This document shows, piece after piece, positions 16,500 through 22,487 of a stretch of 64,000 nucleotides of DNA. Location: NCBI RefSeq assembly GCF_018882365.1, contig NZ_JACVOP010000001.1:1-64000 (forward strand), in the 5' to 3' direction. The notes beneath the pieces were generated by a model, which was not told where the DNA came from, ran no database searches, and saw nothing but the letters and a program-made list of their open reading frames with translations. This DNA comes from Polynucleobacter sp. 71A-WALBACH. GTDB lineage: Bacteria; Pseudomonadota; Gammaproteobacteria; Burkholderiales; Burkholderiaceae. Made by a program: the position numbers and the translations under genes. How positions within the stretch are numbered: the first letter of the stretch is position 1; every line of letters begins with the position of its first letter.

Positions 16500-17027
16500 T
16501 TATAGGTAGTAGAACTCAGACGACTTCATTCTACGAATCCAAGTTTTAATGGTTCTTATTCCAACCTGATAATGTTCTGCGGCAGCTGTAATGGATTGGA
16601 ATCTTCCATCGGGGGTCATTACAGGTTTCGGTAAACAACTCCTTCTTGATATCTCGTCCTCAGACATCTCATTAGCAAATCGAAAATTATCTGTCCGAGT
16701 TTTTGTAATCCAAACTTTCACAGCATTACCCGTTACCGCGTAATGCTGGGCGGCTGCCGTAATAGATGGAAATAGCCCTTCCGGGGTAATTACCGCCCTA
16801 GACCGTCCATTCTTTTCCCCATAGTTCCAATTAACGCGGCGAGTCCCATCTGCATAACTTGCTGTAACAATTTGACGCATTTTGTGACAATGCTCCTCTC
16901 CCCAAGTTACTTCGTGGGTATGAGGCATTAAGCTCATCCTCTGCTTATGTTGACTCCAATGCATAAATTCCTCCCAGTCAACTTGGTTTTTATTGGCTAA
17001 CATAACTACAAATTTTTCTGCTTGCAC
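16500..17027 (-). CDS. Protein with two IENR1/NUMOD-like helix-turn-helix repeats
   Basis: With a GTG start at 17,027, 6 bp after AAGGGG, the protein has 175 residues. Two copies of a module of about 30 residues, with PxGxFxSITAAAxHY in common, lie in the C-terminal half, each followed by a basic WI segment. Such repeats bind DNA in homing endonucleases and phage proteins. No nuclease motif (GIY-YIG, HNH) is visible. It may be a small DNA-binding protein or an endonuclease tail that lost its catalytic part. Confidence 0.6.
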   Translation of the reverse strand: MQAEKFVVMLANKNQVDWEEFMHWSQHKQRMSLMPHTHEVTWGEEHCHKMRQIVTASYADGTRRVNWNYGEKNGRSRAVITPEGLFPSITAAAQHYAVTGNAVKVWITKTRTDNFRFANEMSEDEISRRSCLPKPVMTPDGRFQSITAAAEHYQVGIRTIKTWIRRMKSSEFYYL

Positions 17028-17037
17028 AATTTTCCCC

Positions 17038-17427
17038 TTAAGAAAGATCATCAAGCAAGCCATTGTTGGCCATGCATTTCCAATTGTCGGGATCAGCCGT
17101 CATCAGCTGCGCAAGCTTAACTGCTGTTCTTAAGCTAACTTTATTAAGGCCCTCTAAGTTCTCATAAATGTAATCCAATACTTCATGCTGCCCACCCTCA
17201 CTAAGATTAAAGTCTTTAAGTAAATTCTTTTTAATTACCATAAAACAGACTTGTTTGAATAAACTATCTTTTGTATTGTCAGCAATGCAAATTGAAAAAC
17301 TGCGATCCTTTAATGCGTCTAAGTGAGCTGAAAGCTTATTTCTGCTACCACCAAAGCCAATATTTGAGATAAGAATTACGCTGCCACGAAACTCAAAGCT
17401 TGTTGGTACTTTTACCGTAGTCTTCAA
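17038..17427 (-). pseudogene. AAA+-type ATPase C-terminal fragment
   Basis: The frame has no good start; its first possible codon is TTG inside the upstream gene. It contains a sensor-1-like segment (RGSVILISNIGF) and an arginine-finger-like LKDRS, followed by a helical lid region, as in phage or plasmid ATPases. Walker A and B are absent. It overlaps the 17,393 gene in another frame. A frameshift or deletion that removed the N-terminal part is likely, but a small intact protein cannot be excluded. Confidence 0.4.
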
Positions 17428-17665
17428 ATAGGTTTTTACGCACCATTTTCAATAACTCACTCTTATCACTAGCAGCGTCAAACCGTTCGACTAATTCGTA
17501 TATTTTGGTTAGTAGTTCATATAGGGCTAAACGGCCAGCCACGATATATCGGTCGTTAAATTGCTCATGCTCACGTGCTAGGTCATTAGCTTGGCCAATC
17601 AAACTCTTGCTAATAACCAAGCCAGTTGCACCCCCATTTATAGCTATTACTGTTGCTTTTGTCAT
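17393..17665 (-). CDS. Hypothetical protein, 90 residues
   Basis: The ATG at 17,665 follows AAGGAGAAGCAA, a strong ribosome site. The protein starts with a glycine-bearing hydrophobic strand (VIAINGGATGLVI) and becomes helical. No family is recognised. Its last residues overlap the ATPase-like fragment in another frame, so the C-terminus may have been altered by a frameshift joining two original parts. Confidence 0.5.
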   Translation of the reverse strand: MTKATVIAINGGATGLVISKSLIGQANDLAREHEQFNDRYIVAGRLALYELLTKIYELVERFDAASDKSELLKMVRKNLFEDYGKSTNKL

Positions 17666-17775
17666 TTGCTTCTCCTTACTAAACATAGCGAATCTGCTAT
17701 GAATTGAGTTTAGGATGTATTGACTGTTTTGTTGATTGATCTATAAATCTATGAATTAAGTGCTAATATATTTTT

Positions 17776-18729
17776 ATGAAAAAAGAGATAAGCTCCTCAA
17801 TTCCAGGACGCACGATGTCCGACTGGTCGACCAAAGGTATTCAGGGCTATGTAATGCTAATGTTGGAATTTTTGCGAATTAGCCCAAGCTATGCGTTGGC
17901 TAAAAAGATACGGGGAAGCAAGCTTAGTGAAAGCAAGATTAAGCAGCTAATCATCGAGTTATATTCAAAAGACAAACGAGAGCCTCTTTCTAAGTTAGAA
18001 ATCAACCAAGCCCTTGTCGACTTTAATCAGGTATTAGAGACTTACGACCTCTTTGGGGATGTTTCCAAAACCCCATTTAAAGAATGGTGGCTAAAGCGCG
18101 GAGTAGATATCTACGGCTCACCACACAACAAACCAAAAGTTTGCCAAATCGCCCGCATTGAAAAAGATGAGGTATTTGAACCTCACTTCAATAAAAATTT
18201 AGAACAGTATCTTGGGAAGATTAGATTTACCGAAGGTAATCCAACCAGCTTGGTGCTGGGTGTGCCTCTAGGTATGCCTAAAAGCTATCTCTTGAGGCAG
18301 ATATCAAAGCTAATAGACTTGGCTAAGATTCCCTTGCCCCCAAAATCCCAAAGAGCCAGCAGACCGCTTGCAGCTAAAAGACTTAGGTCAGAACCATTAT
18401 TAATTCAATTAAGAACAATAATGTATAGGGCTCGACTGCCGGAGGCCCAGCTGTGGAAGATAGGAATCCATGCCAAGGTAAGCCCAAAACATAGCAAGGC
18501 ATTAAATCTAGAGCTCAAGAAAAAAACAGCAGCCTCATCCCAGCCTAAAGAGCATATGGCTATGCTCACTAGTCGAGCACTTTTAAAAGCTAAGTACGTT
18601 GCAGAAAATGCCGCTAGAGGAATCTACCCTAGCTCGAAGAAGGTATTGATACCGCACTACGATTTCAACGAGCTATATGAACGAATGCGCTTATATAGAC
18701 CAGAGCTAAAAGCCCGAAAAGCTAAATGA
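17776..18729 (+). CDS. Hypothetical basic protein, 317 residues
   Basis: This lysine/arginine-rich soluble protein begins with a region of hydrophobic and aromatic residues (GYVMLMLEFLRISPSYALAKKI). A middle section, VLGVPLGMPKSYLLRQISKLI, suggests a helix-turn-helix. The basic charge suggests nucleic-acid binding, but no family is recognised. It converges on the recombinase gene and overlaps it by 8 bp, and is divergent from the 17,393 gene. Confidence 0.6.
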   Translation: MKKEISSSIPGRTMSDWSTKGIQGYVMLMLEFLRISPSYALAKKIRGSKLSESKIKQLIIELYSKDKREPLSKLEINQALVDFNQVLETYDLFGDVSKTPFKEWWLKRGVDIYGSPHNKPKVCQIARIEKDEVFEPHFNKNLEQYLGKIRFTEGNPTSLVLGVPLGMPKSYLLRQISKLIDLAKIPLPPKSQRASRPLAAKRLRSEPLLIQLRTIMYRARLPEAQLWKIGIHAKVSPKHSKALNLELKKKTAASSQPKEHMAMLTSRALLKAKYVAENAARGIYPSSKKVLIPHYDFNELYERMRLYRPELKARKAK

Positions 18730-19294
18730 GCTCTACCGCCCTACGCTTCATATCGTCATTGACATCAATATAGGCTTGAGTCGTACTGATATTTTTATGG
18801 CCAGCCAAACTCATCAGCACCCTCACCCCAATTCCTTTACTGGCTAAATTGGTAATAAAGCTTCTGCGTCCACTATGACTAGTAGCACCCTCTATTTGAC
18901 ACTGCCTATAAATGGCATTCATATGCTGAGTTAAGGTATTAGCCGTAAACCCTCTTCTTGGGAATTTCTGAGTCGGAAAGAACGCCCATAGAGAATCTCT
19001 TACTTTTAAGCTATCCGCATAGCTCTGCAGCTCACCTTTTAGCTTCTCGCTAACAAATACAGCACGAGCAACTGCGCCCTTGGTCTGCTCTGCTCTCAAA
19101 CGAATCTCGCTTTTAACATCGTTATTGGCGTCTAAAACGTCGCACATACGTAGCGCAGCAACTTCACCCACTCTGAGCCCAGCCCAGTGAGTTAATAAGA
19201 ATATAGCGCGATTACGTAGTGCGTGCTTTGAACCCTTAACAAAATTGAGCACTAACTCTAATTCCTCAGATTTAAATGTCTTTGCTTGTGGCAT
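18722..19294 (-). CDS. Short tyrosine recombinase, catalytic domain only
   Basis: This 190-residue protein has the full catalytic set: Arg41, Lys72, His140, Arg143, His166 and Tyr175 (in GLRVGE, TKG, HSGRR, GHKN, TTQAYI). It lacks the SAM-like core-binding and arm-binding domains of usual integrases. This size matches the FimB/FimE class of small recombinases. It may invert or excise a nearby segment or help mobilise the island. The start fits its motif spacing; no upstream coding extension is apparent. Confidence 0.85.
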   Translation of the reverse strand: MPQAKTFKSEELELVLNFVKGSKHALRNRAIFLLTHWAGLRVGEVAALRMCDVLDANNDVKSEIRLRAEQTKGAVARAVFVSEKLKGELQSYADSLKVRDSLWAFFPTQKFPRRGFTANTLTQHMNAIYRQCQIEGATSHSGRRSFITNLASKGIGVRVLMSLAGHKNISTTQAYIDVNDDMKRRAVELI

Positions 19295-19511
19295 ATAGAT
19301 AGCTCCTAAAACACATATTTACTTATCTATAAGCATATTTTCTGATGTGTCAGTTGGACAAGTGGGAGTGTCAAAATGCCACGGATTGCTAGACTTGTTG
19401 AGATTCAATGGGTTACAAGCTGAACTAATGATTTCAGCAATTTTGTGTGGTTTTTTCTTTTTTGGAATTTTCGTGGAAAACCATGGCGGAAATGGCAAAA
19501 AATAAACTGCC

Positions 19512-20321
19512 TTAATCCTGGCTACAGAAATAATCGTAATCAATTGGTTGTTTAGCGAAAAATTTAGAAAATATATCAATGCCTCGATCTAAATCCTCCG
19601 AAAGACTCTCGATTTGAGCAAGTGCATCGTTTAGCTCCAACTGCGTATAGCCTTCCTGATCTTCGCTGTCGTCATCATCAACATCATAATTAACTGAACT
19701 CATACCATCCCAAGGTTCTTTCGTATACAAGCCATGTATATTTGGCCCTCTTGATAACATATCTGCAATATGACCACTATCAATCTCCCTATACACAAGG
19801 TTGTAATTTGCATAAGAAATATCCGCAAGAGCATTTATGAGTGAGTCAACAACATCAGCAAAGTCAAGCTTACGAAACTCTTCATTTCTTTCTTCTATAA
19901 ATTTATCAACGTACATAAGACGATCGAATGATCTGAGATCTTTTATTCCACTAGGGTGAGGTATAAAATTTTCGGCAATGTCTCCTCCTTTTTTTGTAAC
20001 AGCCAATATTTGTTGAGTAGCGAGGTTAATAAAAATAAGGTTCGGCTTGATACTTTCATCATTAAATACCTCACCAAAATCTGGGTAAACAGATAGTAGC
20101 TCTTTAGTACTGATCGACTCATCAATGAAAATTGCTAATAAATGATGATGGTATTCAGCGCCATATTTCTTATCGAAAGCATCCATCATATCCAAATCTA
20201 CCAAGGAGTTATTTTCATTCGACTCAATGCGATCTCGATCATAGACATCAATGAGATTTCCTGATGCATTTAGCTTTTTTATCAGTGCTAATGCTCGAGG
20301 CGTTCCGCCAGTTAACTTCAT
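19512..20321 (-). CDS. Hypothetical acidic protein, 269 residues
   Basis: This soluble protein has an N-terminal KLTGGTPRALALIKKL, an acidic linker (DVDDDDSEDQEG near residue 215) and a helical tail. There is no signal peptide and no recognised domain. A GGAG site precedes the ATG. It lies downstream of a 400-bp stretch with RNA-like hairpins and of the HEPN-like gene on the same strand, but the gap is large, so co-transcription is uncertain. Confidence 0.55.
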   Translation of the reverse strand: MKLTGGTPRALALIKKLNASGNLIDVYDRDRIESNENNSLVDLDMMDAFDKKYGAEYHHHLLAIFIDESISTKELLSVYPDFGEVFNDESIKPNLIFINLATQQILAVTKKGGDIAENFIPHPSGIKDLRSFDRLMYVDKFIEERNEEFRKLDFADVVDSLINALADISYANYNLVYREIDSGHIADMLSRGPNIHGLYTKEPWDGMSSVNYDVDDDDSEDQEGYTQLELNDALAQIESLSEDLDRGIDIFSKFFAKQPIDYDYFCSQD

Positions 20322-20727
20322 GCATAACTCCTTAGCGCTGAATTATTGATAGACAGCATTAAGGGCGAACTACATTCGCCCGTGATTTCGCTTCTCGCTC
20401 ATCACATTTATTTCTTTCTATATTACATAAGAATCATGATTGGTTGATAGATTCTTTAGTCAAACGACGGCTATAGCACTTAGAAAGTCCTATTAGCCGC
20501 CGCAACGTGTAGATTGGTTCGATGAGTTCCTCAGCAACACGACCCTAAAAGAATTTACTGGAGACAGATGTACTAAAACTCCAAACCTATTGCTAGGAAT
20601 TCTGCGGCCTACTTGTGGTGCATAACCTTTAGAGCGGTTATGCCAAGTGCGGGCTCATTAGCCGACGTATTACAACCCGCGTTTTTGCCATTTAAGGTGG
20701 GCTAACCTTGATAGCCTCAATAAAGAT
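20322..20727. other. Gene-free stretch rich in hairpins
   Basis: No coding frame is supported. It holds a 7-bp hairpin (20,363-20,381), a long imperfect hairpin (20,465-20,502), an 8-bp perfect stem (20,620-20,643) and a GC stem followed by TTTTT (20,649-20,686). The density of stems suggests a structured RNA. Confidence 0.5.
20465..20686 (+). ncRNA. Candidate structured RNA, about 220 nt
   Basis: Starting at 20,465 is a hairpin of about 17 bp with one bulge and one mismatch and a 3-nt loop. It is followed by CGTGT/ACACG, GGAG/CTCC and CCTA/TAGG small stems, then the perfect GCATAACC/GGTTATGC stem. The 3' end is a GCGGG/CCCGC stem with TTTTT, which orients it on plus. I recognise no known RNA family. 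It could equally be the decayed trace of one. Confidence 0.3.
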
Positions 20728-21867
20728 CTACATCCATGTCAAGCAATCATTATGGATGTAACCATAAATGCTTAGGTCATCATCCCAGTGAGATACGTGC
20801 CAAAATAACCCGGAATTATCCATGCCTTCAATTGAATAATTTGAATCAATTTTCACTACCCCGGGAGGCGTTAATCCTCTAATCTTGCTAGATTTGCTAG
20901 CCTTCTCATATATAGGAACGCCCTCATTTATTAATTCAATATAGAAATATTTTCTATTTGGACTTTTTGACTTTATATAACTTTGGTCTGCACATAAGAG
21001 TATCTCTGTCGTTGCATGTAATACATATTCTGCACGCTCTAAAATTCCCTCCTCATCAAATTTAGAAAGATCATTTTTGACTATCCAGGAGGATTTTTTA
21101 TCACTTCGATATACCTCTGGAGTTAATCGCCAGACATTCCAGTAAGCAACCGAATCAATGTTGAGCTTCATAAGCTCCATCTCTAAAGCATTATGGTCAT
21201 AAATTATGTAATCGGTCGGCTCTTTTACGTTCTCCTCAAGGTACTTTTTATTTCTCGCGAAATAGGGAACTTTTGAGGTAAGCGACATCAATCCGTTTAA
21301 CTGCTTATCCTCCAAAAACTGCTTCGCATCGTAAGCGCACTCGAACTTCACATAAATTGCTTTTCTTGCATTTTCTAAGCAACCTCTAAAATCCTTAGCG
21401 TTAAAGCACTGCTCAGCCGAACCTAATAAATCCTTATACTCAGAATCTCTAAGTAACTCCACTAAGCTTATTGCAGAAAAACTTTTCCCAAAATGGGATT
21501 GACTAGCCTGGTTAAAAAACTCCCAAACAATCAAAAATAAAGGTTCCAATTCATTTTTTGCAGGCTCCAACCCATGGTGCTTTGAGTTCACGCGAAGCTT
21601 ATTCAAACTATTTAAGTTTTGGCGAAAAGGCAACTCTAGTGGAGAAATTTTTTCATTTATTAATTCAATATATTTACTAAATGCGGCCTTGTCAGGCACA
21701 TTAACATCCAATTTTTCACATAACCCAAGGAGAAAAGATTCCACAGAATCCTGCAAGAGGTTACATGCGATTGATATCCGTACCCCATTGTTAGATTTAA
21801 TATTTTCTTGGGCTTGGAAATAAAGACTTCGAGAAAGAAGCAGTTTATTAATTAGTGACTTGTTCAT
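20728..21867 (-). CDS. HEPN-like protein with C-terminal SH3-type domain
   Basis: This 379-residue protein has a helical N-terminal bundle (about 1-120) with the R-x4-H motif of HEPN ribonucleases at Arg92-His97 (LRVNSKHHG). A second helical repeat (about 140-200) and a C-terminal SH3b-like region (about 315-379, with GLFWHVSHW) follow. HEPN proteins often act as RNases in toxin or phage-defence systems. No antitoxin nucleotidyltransferase (MNT) is adjacent; the neighbouring RNA-like segment is the only candidate partner. The HEPN call is a motif judgement. Confidence 0.5.
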   Translation of the reverse strand: MNKSLINKLLLSRSLYFQAQENIKSNNGVRISIACNLLQDSVESFLLGLCEKLDVNVPDKAAFSKYIELINEKISPLELPFRQNLNSLNKLRVNSKHHGLEPAKNELEPLFLIVWEFFNQASQSHFGKSFSAISLVELLRDSEYKDLLGSAEQCFNAKDFRGCLENARKAIYVKFECAYDAKQFLEDKQLNGLMSLTSKVPYFARNKKYLEENVKEPTDYIIYDHNALEMELMKLNIDSVAYWNVWRLTPEVYRSDKKSSWIVKNDLSKFDEEGILERAEYVLHATTEILLCADQSYIKSKSPNRKYFYIELINEGVPIYEKASKSSKIRGLTPPGVVKIDSNYSIEGMDNSGLFWHVSHWDDDLSIYGYIHNDCLTWM

Positions 21868-21879
21868 TAAGACATTCTA

Positions 21880-21898
21880 GCGTTACTTAAAGTAACGC
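21880..21898. repeat. 19-bp palindromic repeat, copy 6
   Basis: Exact GCGTTACTTAAAGTAACGC. It sits between the HEPN-like gene and the tRNA terminator, at the end of the intact tRNA unit. Confidence 0.85.
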
Positions 21899-21907
21899 TT
21901 AAAAGAC

Positions 21908-21935
21908 AAAACCCCCACCATTTCTGATGAGGGTT
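21908..21935 (-). terminator. Terminator of the intron-bearing tRNA
   Basis: On the minus strand AAACCCTCAT and ATGGTGGGGGTTT pair with bulges around CAGAA, followed by TGTCTTTT. It starts 9 bp after the tRNA CCA. Confidence 0.6.
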
Positions 21936-21943
21936 TGCTTTTC

Positions 21944-22243
21944 TGGTGGGCCCACCAGGACTTGAACCTGGGACCAAAGGATTCTGGTTTGTGTAGCTTT
22001 CACTACTCCCTGGACTATGCCTTCATCATATTCAAACTTAACGTCTGAACTTAGATGGGTGCCGTCTAGTCTCTACACCTTCAACAGCACTTTCATACTG
22101 AAGCTTGGCTCGGCGTTAGCTTGTGCAGCTTTTGGCTGCATTTAGCTTTCTCCGAATTTGACACCATCCCTTATGCAGTTTCCACGCATAAGGCACAACT
22201 TTCGCTATGAGTCCTCTGCTCTAACCAACTGAGCTATGGGCCC
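21944..22243 (-). tRNA. tRNA(CAU), probably tRNA-Ile2, split by a group I intron
   Basis: Exons are 22,243-22,207 (37 nt) and 21,983-21,944 (40 nt). Spliced, they give a 77-nt cloverleaf: acceptor GGGCCCA/TGGGCCC, D-arm, anticodon stem GAGGA/TCCTT with loop CTCATAA, T-stem CCAGG/CCTGG, A73 and encoded CCA. The anticodon CAU fits either lysidine-type Ile2 or elongator Met; the resemblance to the Azoarcus tRNA-Ile(CAU) host gene favours Ile2. It sits at the right end of the accessory zone and looks functional after splicing. Confidence 0.88.
21984..22206 (-). ncRNA. Group I intron (IC3-like) in the tRNA anticodon loop
   Basis: This 223-nt insert follows the U of CAU and precedes AAUCC. P1 is CAUAGC-GAAA-GUUGUG, giving the conserved U-G pair at the 5' splice site with guide GUG, and the last intron base is G. 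Blocks such as GGGATGGTGTCAAATTCGG, GCCGAGCCAAGCTTC, GTGTAGAGACTAGACGGCA and GGCATAGTCCAGGGAGT match my recollection of the Azoarcus tRNA-Ile intron. No homing endonuclease is encoded. It should self-splice. Confidence 0.88.
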
Positions 22244-22431
22244 TAAAACTGTTTTTACTACACACCTTGCTGCTGGTGTTTACCGCTTCAAAACCACACT
22301 AAAACCGCATTTACTACACACCATGAAAAAAGCTCTGGTGTGTAAGCGGTGTGTAGTGAATTTATACCGCCTAATTCACCACTAACCTCTTGAATCTATT
22401 GAGGTCTTAGTTACAAGACCCCTAGGGCTTC
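22244..22431. repeat. Spacer with TACTACACACC / GTGTGTAAGC repeats
   Basis: TTACTACACACC occurs at 22,255-22,266 and 22,311-22,322. Inverted forms GGTGTGTAAGC and GGTGTGTAG follow at 22,337-22,356. The words recur at 12,037-12,058 near the opposite junction. No gene is present. They may be integrase arm sites. Confidence 0.4.
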
Positions 22432-22442
22432 TTTCTTATGAG
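22425..22442 (-). other. Candidate att half-site (right junction)
   Basis: The minus strand reads CTCATAA (22,442-22,436) then GAAAGAAGCCC. AGAAGCCC is the exact complement of GGGCTTCT at the left junction (11,981-11,991). Joined across the core, the arms form an 8-bp inverted repeat 13 nt apart, as expected of an integrase core site. Confidence 0.45.
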
Positions 22443-22474
22443 TCCTCTGCTCTAACCAACTGAGCTATAGGCCC
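22436..22474 (-). pseudogene. Orphan 5' half of tRNA(CAU)
   Basis: From 22,474 it matches the intact tRNA's 5' exon through the anticodon loop (CTCATAA), with one change in the acceptor stem (C to T at position 6). It then diverges into unrelated sequence instead of a 3' half or an intron. It is the complement of the 3' half at 186-228, 22 kb away. Confidence 0.8.
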
Positions 22475-22487
22475 GTTAGTCTTTGGA

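Larger units (their letters stand above)
11981..22435. mobile_element. Candidate tRNA-integrated genomic island, about 10.5 kb
   Basis: The edges are two copies of the anticodon-loop core with element-side arms that are inverted repeats of each other. GTGTGTAAGC-type repeats resembling integrase arm sites lie inside both ends (12,037-12,058 and 22,255-22,356). Contents are accessory: Ntn-hydrolase, orphan response regulator, unknown proteins, ATPase remnant, short tyrosine recombinase, HEPN-like protein and an intron-bearing tRNA. No full-length integrase is present, so it is probably fixed or decayed. panE inside it is an ordinary chromosomal type of gene, so boundaries may be nested. Confidence 0.4.

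Noticed and set aside
19319..19579. 86-residue minus-strand open frame between the recombinase and the 19,512 gene
   Set aside because: It overlaps the end of the better supported gene and has no convincing ribosome site or domain.
21944..22243. Two separate tRNA pseudogenes
   Set aside because: The halves join exactly into a full cloverleaf and the insert has group I intron features, so one split gene explains it better.
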